Assembly (NCBI GenBank): GCA_008508345.1
Contig: QNGE01002678.1
Span: 42,435 to 106,434, forward strand
DNA length: 64,000 bases
Source: Paragonimus westermani
Taxonomy: Eukaryota > Platyhelminthes > Trematoda > Plagiorchiida > Troglotrematidae
Reading direction: 5' to 3'
Both the position numbers and the translations under genes were made by a program. How positions within the stretch are numbered: position 1 is the stretch's first letter; each line of letters opens with the position of its first letter. Shown piece after piece: positions 38,901 to 50,651 of this stretch. The notes under the pieces were generated by a model, which saw only the letters and a list, made by a program, of their open reading frames with translations, ran no database searches and was not told the DNA's origin.

Positions 38901-39319
38901 CTGCACAATTTTGCGTACAATTGGAACGTACTACTCGCTGGGACATCGAGCCGATGAGTATCGGTTGTCACAGGTCGGTTTGTTCGCATTTTGTGCACCT
39001 TGTTCACAGCCAGCTGACGAGTACTGAGATATAGTCCACCTTTCCTGTTGATTCTTCAACATGAACCCTACTCACAGTTGTGGAGATTTTGGGCACCTCT
39101 TTTGAATCTACGGTTTATGTGTGGGTGAATATAATGTCATCACGTCGATATGACAGTACATCTATGGCGGTAATTAGCAGATTCACATAATTAGCAAATT
39201 CTGTCAGCTCTGATTTAAATATGGAATCTGCTAAAGCATACTGCGGATTATTGTCTCATTAGGCTAGTTTTTTTATCGTGCTCAATAGACATTTTGGTGC
39301 TCGACATATTTTGTCATTA
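35946..39319. other. intronic stretch with one longer unidentified ORF
   Basis: Apart from the ORF at 37145-37615, I see no gene. At 36665-36735 the words TGGCTTGGTGG and CGGGTTCAATAC might be a decayed tRNA-like SINE head. The phrase CCATAGGCCGAATCA occurs both near 36763 and near 32443, a hint of another old repeat. Confidence 0.35.
37145..37615 (+). other. unidentified 156-residue ORF
   Basis: The longest + strand reading in the window that is not inside a repeat or the gap. It begins MENSVDRINDYYRFGN and ends in a stop after RQIV. Pyrimidine-rich AG sites occur inside it (for example after TCATCTGTCCAG), so part could be an exon, but no matching GT donor or known domain is apparent. In a 64-kb window, an ORF of this size can arise by chance. 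Confidence 0.18.
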
Positions 39320-39852
39320 TGTGGTGGATTGTCAGGTCGGAGGTGCGAGTTTTCGAACGCTCGGCCGAATACCTCAACGCGGGGGAGGTACGTTAAAAAG
39401 CCTGCCGAGATCAGATCAAGGACAACGTGCGTGACCGGATGAGGCATCGCTCGACTGGATCGGACCAACGGGCGAGGCAGGGCAGGCGAAATACGACAGA
39501 CGGTCAGATCGAAGGCGTGGTTTTTCCAACATTTAGCGGAACATCTCGACACGATGATGGAATACGGTCAAGGCCAACATTGGGTGGATGGCGGACAGCA
39601 CGAGCAGCCGGACGAGCCATCGCGCAACGAAATCGGACAAACAGACGAGGGATGGCAAGCGGAAAACCCCCCGATAGAAGGCGCCGATCACACACGTAAA
39701 CCGGTCAGAAGTGCACACGACGTGAGAATGGAAACCGGGGCGGGGGGTGTTGCGGGTTGGAATTATGGCTCATAAACGAGAGATCGCACGTTGCGTGTGA
39801 CTGGCGATTTGGACAACAAAGATTGTGCTTTATTGGACGCCTTTTCGCTACA
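39320..39852 (-). repeat. solo-LTR-like repeat, copy 1
   Basis: A 533-base unit that recurs inverted at 48499-49026 at over 90 percent identity by eye. Its ends are TG...CA in either direction (TGTGGTGG...CGCTACA), as for an LTR, and the same 4-base word ATTA flanks both sides (39316-39319 and 39853-39856), a possible target-site duplication. An AATAAA occurs near one end. The long open readings inside it (GC-rich, Arg/Pro-rich, on both strands) are present in both copies and lack any domain. Orientation is arbitrary. No internal retrotransposon region adjoins it. Confidence 0.5.
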
Positions 39853-40683
39853 ATTAGTCAAAGGTACTAGTTGACCAGGCCGAATATTGTTTGCGCAGGA
39901 TGCACAACTGGCATCCGAAATGCTGTAAACAGCATCGATTAACGTAAATTGGTACGTTCCGGCAGTGCAGTCTAGTCCCAACCTAATAAATTAGCCAAGC
40001 CCAAATTGAGCACAGCTGCTGTCCGACAAACTGAACAAAACAGTGTGATTCAACATAACTCAATGTGACCATAGTCAGATAGGTCGACAGACAGATACAC
40101 AGATTGAATTAGTCACTCCAGGGTCCACGAATCCGATTTGTCTCTTGTGAAATGAAAGTGTCGATTGAAAGCCACCACACGAAGCATCTACACTTACTGT
40201 TTATACAGTGCTGGAGAAGTCAGTTTGCGAACATACGATAATTGTTAGGGGCGTGTTGCGGTCCCTACCCCCACCCCGCCCATTTTGATCGGTATTCACA
40301 CGTATCCACATGTTATCTTAATCCGTAATCACGTAACCAAACCCGTATGCTGCGGATGTTTTTATCGATCCAAAGCAAATGACCTCCGCATTGAGGAAGT
40401 ACCATTTTTCGGGATGAAGCAGGTGTCCAGAGAACGAAGCACCCCAATCTAGACAACATTTCTCAACGACCTACCAACGCCGACCACAATCACGCCACAA
40501 ATAGCCCCCATCACGCATGAACTGGTCCAATCAGACACACGGGCAGGAAACAGAACCACAGACAAATAACGAGGCCACAACATTGAAAAAGGATCAAGTG
40601 ACGCGCATTGTTTTAACAGCAAGGCTGTGGTAGGTCACACTAGAGTCCACAAATGACAAGACAAACCTGAAAACAGCATGACG
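39853..40683. other. intronic stretch, nothing recognised
   Basis: Contains a C-rich patch near 40258-40280. The foldback-core copy begins at 40684 without any of the flanking terminal repeat seen at its other copy. Confidence 0.4.
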
Positions 40684-41007
40684 TGTTTCAGATACCATGA
40701 AAAAATTGCCAGGATTTGATCAGCTTCGGCCATGACTGCAGCTTTTCACTATCTCTCGTTTGGTGAAACAACTGCCGTGATGGCACAGTCCGTTCGTCAG
40801 GGCAATGGCGTGTGCCTAATTTGCCCACTTGAAACTACCGCTGCATGCTGGTTCCCAGTCCAGCATTTCCAGTCGAGCCCTGGATCGGATACAGTGACGT
40901 GTATGCGCTGTCAGGTGTTATCTATTGCGGACCGTGGTGGCCGATTCACTGAATGGATGGGACGGGGCGAGTTCCCTGTGAATGCGCGTGCACCCTCACC
41001 CCCCCCC
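40684..41007 (+). repeat. copy of foldback-element core, cut by assembly gap
   Basis: All 324 bases are identical to 56481-56804, the core of the foldback element, including a run of nine C. The match begins at the inner edge of that element's left terminal inverted repeat. The inverted repeat itself is absent here. The sequence stops in an N gap directly after the C run. The 92-residue open reading in this core (starting MTAAFHYLSF) is the same in both copies and has no recognised domain. Confidence 0.8.
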
Positions 41008-41576
41008 NNNNNNNNNNNNNNNNNNNNNNNNNNNNNNNNNNNNNNNNNNNNNNNNNNNNNNNNNNNNNNNNNNNNNNNNNNNNNNNNNNNNNNNNNNNNN
41101 NNNNNNNNNNNNNNNNNNNNNNNNNNNNNNNNNNNNNNNNNNNNNNNNNNNNNNNNNNNNNNNNNNNNNNNNNNNNNNNNNNNNNNNNNNNNNNNNNNNN
41201 NNNNNNNNNNNNNNNNNNNNNNNNNNNNNNNNNNNNNNNNNNNNNNNNNNNNNNNNNNNNNNNNNNNNNNNNNNNNNNNNNNNNNNNNNNNNNNNNNNNN
41301 NNNNNNNNNNNNNNNNNNNNNNNNNNNNNNNNNNNNNNNNNNNNNNNNNNNNNNNNNNNNNNNNNNNNNNNNNNNNNNNNNNNNNNNNNNNNNNNNNNNN
41401 NNNNNNNNNNNNNNNNNNNNNNNNNNNNNNNNNNNNNNNNNNNNNNNNNNNNNNNNNNNNNNNNNNNNNNNNNNNNNNNNNNNNNNNNNNNNNNNNNNNN
41501 NNNNNNNNNNNNNNNNNNNNNNNNNNNNNNNNNNNNNNNNNNNNNNNNNNNNNNNNNNNNNNNNNNNNNNNNNNNN
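41008..41576. other. assembly gap (569 N)
   Basis: Unsequenced bases. The left edge is a poly-C run and the right edge lies inside a Penelope-like ORF read on the minus strand. By position the missing part should include the GIY-YIG endonuclease and 3' end of that element, and possibly the right half of the foldback element. Long open readings computed across it are meaningless. Confidence 0.99.
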
Positions 41577-42480
41577 CTAGGGTGATGCCGTGTGTTCTCA
41601 GTAGTCTTGCGGTCATTTCTGATACGGTTTTGATGTATGGTAGTGCAATTCGTTTTGTTGGTGGCTCAGCAGTGTTGGACTCTGTTTTTTGTAATAGATT
41701 CCGTCTGATGAAATTTCGTGGGTATCCGTTGCGAAGAAATACTCGGTGTAGGTAGTTTTCTTCCTTTCTCCGGAGCTCTGCGGTGCTGCAGTGTGTTTCA
41801 GCCCGTTTGAACAGAGTTCGAATGCAGCTCCTTTTATGGCAGACTGTGTGGTTGCTGTGAAAACTAAGGAGTTGGTCCGTGTGTGTTTCTTTCCGATAGA
41901 CTGAGGTTTCCAGTGTTCCATCAGGTTTGCGGTTGATTAGTACATCTAGGAACGGTAGTTGGTTGTCGGTTTCAATCTCCATCGTAAATTTAATACCGTC
42001 GAAAATGTTGTTTAGCAGTCTGTATGTGTTTCCAATCATTGAATGTTTAAGGATTACGAATGTATCGTTAACATTCTTTAATCTCTGCATGGCCGCCTCT
42101 GCGATAAATCCGGATATGGGCGAACCCATTGGAGTTCCTGTAAGCTGTTCGTAGATTTGACCATCGAATTTGAAGTACGTCGACAAACATAGCTCCATGT
42201 GATTACATATGCTATCCGGTTTCAATGATTCATTCGGTCGGGGATTTTCTTCTAACAGCTTCCACAGTGTCTTTTTGGCAAGGGTGAGGTCAATGGACGT
42301 GAAGAGTGCTGTGACATCAAACGAAATCATTGCTTCGTCTTCTTTTATCCTCACATGTTTTAGTTTGTTGATGGAATGTTCTGATCCATCGATGAGATAT
42401 CGTAGCCGTTTGAATAGGTCTGGCCAAATTGTAGGTCGGTGTGCCTGGTAGATATACAATTGGCCGTAGTGGGACACCAT
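41577..42480 (-). pseudogene. Penelope-like reverse transcriptase, palm and thumb
   Basis: The 301 known residues contain motif A ISFDVTALFTSIDL (residues 52-65, catalytic Asp55 kept), motif B LTGTPMGSPISG (113-124), then EAAMQRLKNVNDTFVIL (128-144). Related elements have a segment of about a dozen residues and then RYVDDTFVI here, so a deletion has removed the first half of motif C and left NVND. The palm-thumb signature NQLPFLDVLINRKPDGTL (173-190), the SVYRK.THTD segment, HKRSCIRTLFKRAETHC and LRNGYPRNFIRRNL follow. The reading then passes into the gap. Polymerase activity would be lost. Confidence 0.88.
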
Positions 42481-42876
42481 CTGTGTATTTTTGGTAGTGC
42501 ATAGAATTGAGCAGTGGTTACATCTTTCGGATGCATTTTCTAGCGCTCCTGTTTGCTTACTTCATGCGTAGCCTCTAGCTTTTATTTAGAGTGCTGTTGA
42601 TTTTGTTGGCCAGTTTTTTTGGTGAGATCAGCATTGAGTAGGCGGTAGGTGGTTGTGTCGTTGAGCAGTTGTTTTGCTTTCTTCACGTAGTCTACCTTGT
42701 CCATGATAACTGTCATCCGTCCCTTATCAGCTGGCAAAATGATGATGTTGTCATCCTTTTTGAGGTTGTTCAAAGCTCGTTGTTCGCGTTCGGTAAGGTT
42801 ATTGGTCGGCCTACTTCAGGTCAATACTGACACGATGGTTTGTCGGATTTGGTGTTGTGCCTCTTCCGGTAAGACG

Positions 42877-43203
42877 TTAGATTTCATTGTGTTCCAAGTT
42901 TGCTAAGTATTCTCTGTTTGGTGCATCTTTCGTGTTAAAATTGAGTTCTTTTACAAGTACATCTTGCTCGTCGTTGGATAGTGGATGGTTTGATAGGTTT
43001 CTGATCCACTTATAGTTGCTGGGGTTGACATACTTCTTCGACAGTCTTGAGAGCTTTTCTTCAAGTGCTATTCTCTTCTTATTCGTGGTTCTTGCTACTC
43101 GCTGTCCTTTTGATGCCTCTAATTTCTGTAGCTGATGTTTGTCCATTATTTGTTTACATTCCTCTCTTTTGGCTCTCGTATTTTCGTAACCCATTGTGAG
43201 CAT
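42877..43203 (-). pseudogene. Penelope-like ORF, N-terminal part
   Basis: A 108-residue Lys/Arg/Glu-rich reading (ENTRAKREECKQIMDKHQLQ, then RKIAL-type helices) including YKWIRNLSNHPLSNDEQDVL, the characteristic lead-in to the RT of this PLE group (N.S...L...E..VL..GLNF). It continues into a stop near 42840, after which the reading resumes with LTER..ALNNLKKDDN in the next segment. Confidence 0.65.
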
Positions 43204-43465
43204 GGGTTATTAACATACGTAACATCTGTCTCCTGTTTTGTCTGGCTATTTCTCAAGCCTGTGGATGATTGAGCGGTGGTCTGCAGTTGATACTTGGCGG
43301 GAGAATGTTTTGAAGCAGGCATTCATGCAAAAAGAATAGTTGCTCACGTGTGGATGCCCCTCTGCATGCAAAGATCTCCCAGCAACGAGCTGTTTTTAGC
43401 GTTGTGCGCCCATGTGGGTTTCTGATGGATGACAACATCAACAAGAAGAGAGGTACATAATACAA

Positions 43466-46400
43466 GTGGCCATATCACCTTTTGAATTACCAAATATTCT
43501 CCTTATTCGCATCTCGTGCTTTATTATTAAAGGGGGAATTTCCCAGAAGAGACTACTTGATATATCCGGTATTGGACCCCCAAGCTGTCGAACTATTACG
43601 CACACTGTCGAACATAATGTTCTCGTTCATAGTTGTTTTTGCGACAGGCAGACTGACACAGTGGAACAATGTCAGGTGTTTGAAACAACTATTTCTCTCT
43701 GAGAATTCCAATGGAATCCATAAAGTACTGACATTCCGCAATTTGTGCTGGAGTAGTTCTCCTTATATCTTCAACGCAGACAATTTATCAACGTTCCTAA
43801 CATTATTTTGCGCGCTCCTCCAACGCCAAATAATTCGGGATACGGTGTGGTTAGCTGCTATGCGTGTGATAGCGTAAGAACAAAATATGCCATATAACAA
43901 CAGTTACTATCCACATTAACCAGCACACGGTCTCCTGTCGTTGATGGTTCTGACCGGCTGAACTTTGCATAAGGCCGGAACTGACTGTCTATTATCAGAA
44001 GATATCTCTCACTTTATACACCAGAGTCACACTACTCAAACTACCATCCGTAAACGTAATCGTAGGAACCCACTTAATGAAATTTGCATCTCATACCCGA
44101 CGAAATCAGTTTCGTGCATTGAAATAAAAGCAGCTTCTTGGTGTTGGTCTTGAATGAAATTTTCCCGTTCACTGGTAGGCTTCACCTTTAAGGCCGTACT
44201 CCCGTCCACTCCAGCCAGCGTACTGACTGACATGGTGGGTACTTTGTTCTCTACCGAATTCGTTGTTAACAACATAAAGAGTTTATTCCAATTTACTCAG
44301 ATACCATTCCTGATTGTCAAACACCTGATGAATTTGCTCAGCTATCAACACATTGTAGTGATTCTGCAACTACCTGTTTACTATCGATGTCACTGTGTGT
44401 AAAATGCTGTCGGTTGGATTGACAGTAGATAAGGTGCCGACCGGAATAAATGCTTCGCCTGGTTAACACGTTTGAAAAAGAAACTTTCCAACTCAGTGTG
44501 ACAAGCTGCATTGCTGCGAATGACCACCATCGTTGGCACATCTGTTACATTCAGCAATTTGTCAACAACAGCACATTGCAAACAATTCTTCACATTGTGT
44601 AGATCGTAACAGAGGTTTCCGTCCTGGTTCCAATCAAATCGATTTTTCAGTATTTGCTACTGGTGATAGGAGTGCGCGCTTTCATACACCCCGGAGACCG
44701 TACCATGGACCTTGTGAAAAGCAGGGTAAACTTGGTCCAATGATCGATATGTTAATTGTCGTCTTACCGTTCTTTTGTTACGGTGACAGGAATGGGAAGC
44801 GGCCTCCTCACTGTTGTAAACCATCTATTCAAATTTTCACACAAAAGTAGCCATTGATTCTTCTTTCTCTAAATGTGAATGTCGTTGTTGACCGTTTTAC
44901 GAAGCGTATTGATTTCCGGTTCATCTAACGTTGTTGCTTTAGTGTCCCCTGTGGAGGCACACTTTATGAGTTATACGCCCAAGGTGAGCCGAATACAGAG
45001 GATTTTGTTCAATCGATCTGCCACGCTTCAGTCAGCATCCCTTCTGAAAACTCCAAAAACTTGTTTTCTTTTATCGGGACTGATACAATGACGGGTCATA
45101 GTTACCTGTGGTGTTTTTTTGAAACTATTTGACTACGATAATATTGTAGGTGAAAGAGCTGTGGACGTCGTTCGCTGATTTGCAATTTTCATTCTCACGG
45201 GCTGTACTCGACAACCGAATTGGACCATTTGACCGCACTCCTACTAGTCTCTCGAGCGTCCCTCTGTCGTCAGTATATCTGGCCAGAGTTAGAAATGTCG
45301 TTATGAGCCAACTTTATAGCCTGAAGTGCAGTTAACAGACTATTGTTCCAGAACGAAATGATTTCAGATAGAGGACTCTTTCTTAAGTCGAACTGCGAAA
45401 TACATTTTTTTAAAGTCGCTCAAAATCAATTTGATAACAGACTAGCGGCACTGCTACGATACCATTCTGGACCTCCATTCGTAATTAACCACTTCAATCT
45501 AGTTTTAATTGTTGTGTATGCAAACTAACCACGACTCGCAGCTCTCAGACTAATATACTGATTCCTTTCCAGACAATCTATACTACTCCCAAAGTTGGTA
45601 CTGGTCCATCTTGCCTGAAAACGCTCCCTTTTTGTAAGAAATAAAGTTGCACTGAAGCATACTAACAAACTTCTCACAAATCTTCAGATTCTTACTCGTC
45701 GGTCACTTGGTTTGATCTTGGAACGGTCAGCATGGCTGTGTAGTGGTATCTTTCCGAAACAAAGTTTCTCTCAATCCTTGCGACTGAGTGGTTCATTGTT
45801 GTCAATGTGGTTAGTACAGGTAGACAATTCATAAGTCCCTCGCGCAGTCGGTTAATTACGGGACAGTACAAACAAAGTGTGAGTGGGTTATGTAGGGTAG
45901 AAGACAATTGCACAATAAACCAAGTCCAAGGAATTATGTAGTTATAGGCACGAAAAGGTTCTCTGCGAGGCAGTAAGTAAGGAATCACAGAAGTTCAATG
46001 CAGATTTCAACAGTGAATGGAAGAACGCAAGATACAAAAGTCAAATTCACGGCGGTTCCCGGTTAAGCTTATCAGGGTGGCGTTAAACCTGCTACCGCCC
46101 ACTTACAGTGTTACTGAGGCACTTCCATAGTGACGAGATAATTTCCAATCTATTTATGTCGTAACCGCAATACTGGGAAACTGTTTAATTATGGCATGTT
46201 ACAGGGAGCGTAAAAATACACAAAAGATATCACACACATTATTCTACTGCTTGTCACACGTGCATTAGTGTGATCACGTGTCCCTTGCCATAATGCTCAT
46301 TACTTATACAATGTAATTTTCAATCTGATATGTATTCGTCTTTTTTATTAGTGAACAGAGGCTAAGACATAGTTCACTACCGGACCAAAATGTACGTATC

Positions 46401-46734
46401 CGCTTGTTAGCACGTGTTATCTAAAGCGTAGTCACATCAGATCAGCGGCAAGACAGATTAAACAGTTTAATATAAGGACTTGGAACAAACGACCGATGAT
46501 CTTGAAGAACTTGAGGGACTATGTTGCGTAATCAGTTTTCCATACAGCTTAGGACGACGATTCTTAAGCAGTCAGAATACCGAGAAACTATGTTAGAAAT
46601 ACAAACACTGTGCCTCACAATCCAATAAACACTGTTGTATACACCTCCTATTTTTATTGATGGAACACCTCTCGAAAATGACCGCAGTTGTCGAATTCCC
46701 ATAGAATTTCCAGTCGACCCCACCCGGGAGTTGG
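43466..46734. other. intronic stretch with unrecognised ORFs
   Basis: Readings of 131 residues (43482-43877, +) and 105 residues (44533-44850, +) and a Ser/Thr-rich minus reading at 44036-44275 were considered. None has a recognisable domain or a clear pair of splice sites. No repeat shared with the rest of the window was seen. Confidence 0.35.
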
Positions 46735-46862
46735 CAGTGGAGTTCCACTTCTGTTAGAACTGGCCAGTATTACACATCCTTCCATAGCCAGGACAACAAC
46801 TCCGGCCACCCTTTCATGAGGCAACCGTTTTGACCACTGTGCCGTTGACCTCACATTAGGCT
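46735..46862 (-). repeat. SINE-like family 2, diverged partial copy
   Basis: On the minus strand it reads GTGAGGTCAACGGCACAGTG and then CGGTTGCCTCATGAA, matching the A-box end of the copies at 9172 and 32600. The B-box region is degenerate and the tail is not recognisable. Confidence 0.5.
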
Positions 46863-47052
46863 TTTTAAATAATGTCCAGATTACTGGTCAGTAGTGTGGC
46901 AGATTTATGATTTTAGATGACGTTGGTGGATTCCAACGTGAAGAGATCTCGTCGGGGCAGTCGATCTTTTGGGTCACTTGGTGGATTCCATATGAGACAG
47001 TGTGACGGGTGGTTAGCAGAATCCAAATGTGAAATCTTCGAGCTCCTGGTGT

Positions 47053-47194
47053 GGCTTCGTAGCTTAGTTGGTAGAGCGTTTGCTGCGTTGAGGTATGTTG
47101 TGTCTGTCAGTGGTTCGAATCCAGCCGAAGCCCTGACTTTTCACAGTTGGGTCTCATCTCAAATGTCCAGATTGCCTAATAGGCTCGATAGGGG
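47053..47194 (+). repeat. tRNA-derived SINE (family 1), copy 2
   Basis: The tRNA-like head at 47053-47132 has a GGCTTCG/CGAAGCC closing stem, an A box TAGCTTAGTTGGTAGAGC and a B box GGTTCGAATCC, followed by the shared tail CCTGACTTTTCACAG...GGGTCTCA and then CAGATTGCCTAATAGGCTC. It diverges from copy 1 at several positions in the anticodon region, confirming a retroposed family and not a tRNA gene. Confidence 0.7.
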
Positions 47195-48498
47195 GGATAA
47201 TAACGGTTCAGTGGACTCCATTCAGTGATATCAGAATCTAGACTTCTCTTCAATTCGAAACCACACCAAGTTTTGAATTCGTTGAAGGTCTTCTTGGTGA
47301 ATTTGTATTACTGATAATTTCTAATAAAAACAAACTCCCGAGTATAGAGCTCTTTTTTAAAAAAAATAAGAATGAAAAGTCTATGGAACTGTGGAAAGCA
47401 CGTCAGTTACAGGTGATTTACAGTTTGTGGTACCAAAATCCCACTTCTAATGTGAAAGTAGACCAATTTAACCAATATCGGTCGTAGTTAATGTCCTGGT
47501 TGTTTGAACCGTACCTCGGAATAAAACTTAGCAGGCTTCCGTTATCAGCATGGAGTTAAGAGTACAGTGGTCAATATGGTTATTGTAGAAAATGGTGGGC
47601 CATAGTTCACATCACGAACGCGGGAGAGATATGTGTCACCGACAAACTAGAACAAAGGCAAAACTGATATCTGGCGCCCCCTTTTTCAAAGATGCTGACT
47701 GAAAACCTATATGAATGCAAAACCCGCAATCAGCTGACTCATTTGATTTATATCAAACAGAACCCGGGCGGATAGATTTACCACCAGTGTTTAATCGAGA
47801 TGGATACAATTTCTCAGACTACTAGCAGCTACCTGTAGCTCAGCACTCAATTCTCACCCCAAAGTCTGCTTTGATTCTCTCTGGAATCTTCAGATAAAAA
47901 CAGCCGAGTGTGGGTTAAAGCCGAGTCCACTACCTTTGGGGTCTCCAAACCTAGGGTGTATCACATTGCTCAGGTCCTGCGTTATCAAGTCCGTCGAGGA
48001 AGGCTTACTGTATGCTTGTATCGCCTTCACTGTGCGATATGGAAGCATAACAAAGACTGATACCAGTTGGTTCTTCTCGCAATGATCCCCACGTACATCA
48101 GTGTTTCTATACCAAACCAGCCCTGTTTCCTACCCGAACACGATGACGACAGTCGGCCGATGCATGACGTCTGTTTTAACCAAACGAAGGTGAGAAAACC
48201 GTACATTAATGAAGCAACGCGTTAAGCTGATAGTTCGCTACGCTGCCTTCGATTAAATTTAATTCAGCCTAGCCACAAGACACTCGGGCATATCACCGTT
48301 TATTTGCTCCTCATCTCCATCTGACAGGCTTATACGCGAATCGAATGAAGTGCACATTGAAAAGTTGTATATAAAACTGTCCACATACAGCCAAGTGTTT
48401 GAACAAGTAAACTTCTCGCACTGCTTCAATTAACTCAAACAATTCACACAGTACACTCTTGTAACTGTTTTCCACCAAGTTAGTGACCTGTCACATGT
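47195..48498. other. intronic stretch, nothing recognised
   Basis: No ORF of useful length in any frame and no repeat shared with the rest of the window. Confidence 0.5.
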
Positions 48499-49026
48499 TG
48501 TAGCGAGAAGGCGTCCAATAAAGCACAATCTTCATTGTCCAAATCGCCAGTCACATGCAACCCGCGATCTCTCGTTTATGAGTCATAATTCCAACCCACA
48601 ACACCCCCGGTTTCCGTTCTCACGTTGTGTGCACTTCTAACCGGTTTACGTGTGTGACCGGTGCCTTCCACCGGGGGGTTTTCCGCTTGCCATTCCTCGT
48701 CTGTTTGTCCGATTTCGTTGCACGATGGCTCGTCCGGCTGCTCGTGCTGTCCGCCATCCACCCAATGTTGGCTTTGACCGTATTCCAACATCGTGTCGAG
48801 ATGTTCCTCTAAATGTTGGGAAAACCACGCCTTCGATCTGGCCGTCTGTCGTATTTCGCCTGCCCTGCCTCGCCCGTTGGTCCGATCCAGTCGAGCGATG
48901 ACTCATCCGGTCACGCACGTTGTCCTTGATCTGATCTCGGCAGGCTTTTTAACGTACCTCCCCCGCGTTGAGGTATTCGGCCGAGCGTTCGAAAACTCGC
49001 ACCTCCCACCTGACAATCTACCACCA
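48499..49026 (+). repeat. solo-LTR-like repeat, copy 2 (inverted)
   Basis: Reverse-complement copy of 39320-39852, about 528 bases, beginning TGTAGCGAG and ending CTACCACCA. An AATAAA lies at 48517-48522. No target-site duplication is evident around this copy. The paired inverted copies lie about 8.6 kb apart with no internal LTR-element coding region between them, so they are two separate insertions or solo LTRs rather than the ends of one element. Confidence 0.5.
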
Positions 49027-50651
49027 TATCTCTAAATGTGTTGGTAGATTATAGGTAGAAAATCTACGTCCTACTGGTAATCCCTCTCCAACTTTGCCGG
49101 CACTTCTAGTGCGTTTAGGAGTCGAAACATCTTGTTCCGGTACCTCCAGCACTAAGGCAGTTATAATATTTCTGTCCACTGTGATCCATTTTCTAGTACT
49201 CACGCAATTATTCCAAGGTCTGCATACCGTCATACATCCAAAAGACAACTTTTCTCGCAATCTTGCTTGATCACTGCAGGTGGAAACCGTTGGTAGTAGA
49301 ATGAAAGAGGTCGGGGTTTATGCTCCGCTCTAAGAGCCTGATATACATCTCATTTCCATAAGTGTCTCGCTTCCTCCGTCACAAGTTCTGCCGCATAAGT
49401 GGTACTGTTTCTCAGTAAGTTTGCCTATGCTTTATGAAAGAGAAATCGCGTACCTTATAAAACCACTCAAGCACATCCCGAAATCTGGCGATGGTCTCCT
49501 CACAACTTTGATCGATCTTTTGATTCAAAATGCTGCGTTACAAGCAACAACTGAGACACTAACTTTCCAACAAGCACATCTTGTTCCCCCTTAGTTGTAA
49601 CACTTCATTTACATCTCTTCAACGGATCAGGAAAACAATCTAACAACAGTTACGCTTGAATCTCTTGAAGTTATCCAATAAACCAGTTCGATTGATTGAC
49701 ACAATATTTACATGCACATACATCCGAAGCGAGTTCTCAATCTACTGGCGCACAGTGATGTTCCCGATAAGTACCGTACTATTTGATTTGTATAAATTGA
49801 ATGTTATCCACAACTGATCACAACTTTTATGGGACAGTTACTACGTGATCATTGCAAAAAAGCGAACGATCCCAGTATCACCTATAAGCGGGTTTGGTCG
49901 AATTTTGCATGTGACAGTTCAATTGCGTCTACTGTGAGGTCAGTGATGTAAGTGTGAGCATGTTTTTCCCTTGGGAACATGAACCCGAAATCACCTGCCA
50001 TTAATGGAGGGGATATGAACATCTAAATAGCTCTGGTAAGAACGAAACTCTATTCTACTGGTATTGCTCGAGCGAAGCTTGAAGAAAATTTTATTCGAAT
50101 TTGAAGGCTACACACATTTGTGGAGAATACTCGATTTGCATATGGTAACTTGAAATCATTCGAGTCCTCTGGTGGGGTTTGAAATAGATCCAGTACACTG
50201 TATTCATATACTTTGCTCCCAACAGTCACAGAGATAAAACATGACTGAAGGTGACAATGAGTACCACGGTAAGCTAGTCCGCCATAACAACAACATATGC
50301 TTTGGTACGCATCACCACGTTGTATAAAAATATTGTGAACGACCTGGCAAGACCAGTCGAATAACCTGCCATGAGGACAGGTTTGCCACTCGATGGAGGT
50401 CGAGCTGTTGTTACCTGTGTTACGTTTCGTCATCATTTAAGCCACCCCTACGTCGTTCGATACAACAACTCGGTTTATTCATTGTAACTGTCAGCCTCTC
50501 TCTATCTCTGCACCACTTCTCTTACCGTGGTTGAACTGTGCATATTCCATACTTGTTAGAACTGCGACCGATGAGAGTACCTTAAATATGTGCGTGTTAC
50601 CGGATATCTTCTATATACCTATTGCTTTATTTGTTTATCCCACCTATCCAG
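49027..50651. other. intron end before the second Kazal exon
   Basis: A 128-residue minus-strand reading (50050-50436) is Cys-rich but has no identifiable domain. The final stretch is pyrimidine-rich (TTTATTTGTTTATCCCACC) and ends in AG at 50650-50651. Confidence 0.45.

Larger units (their letters stand above)
41577..43465 (-). mobile_element. Penelope-like element, N-terminal region to RT thumb
   Basis: The best-preserved retroelement in the window. On the minus strand it runs from a basic N-terminal region (43203-42877), through the PLE segment ILPADKGRMTVIMDKVDY (42582-42773), a VPLRPIVYLPGTPTYNLA segment in another frame (42317-42502), to the RT palm and thumb (42480-41577). It then enters the assembly gap. 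At least three frameshifts or stops break it. Its motif B (LTGTPMGSPISG) differs from the QxDGVAMGSP form of the copies at 2595 and 9906, so a second PLE lineage is present. Confidence 0.88.
21483..50651 (+). other. candidate 29.2-kb intron
   Basis: Runs from the consensus donor after the first Kazal exon to the acceptor before the second. It contains RTE, gypsy, Penelope and SINE relics. All coding relics are antisense to the exons. No other Kazal-like exon was seen inside, though small exons without Cys signatures would be missed by eye. Long TE-filled introns are known from trematode genomes. Confidence 0.5.

Noticed and set aside
39427..39775. Overlapping Arg-rich ORFs on both strands as a gene
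   Set aside because: They lie inside the LTR-like repeat and recur in its second copy. They are a by-product of GC-rich, stop-poor sequence.
40732..42480. Very long open readings across the N gap on both strands
   Set aside because: They are open only because N codons contain no stops. Only the sequenced Penelope-like part on the minus strand is real.
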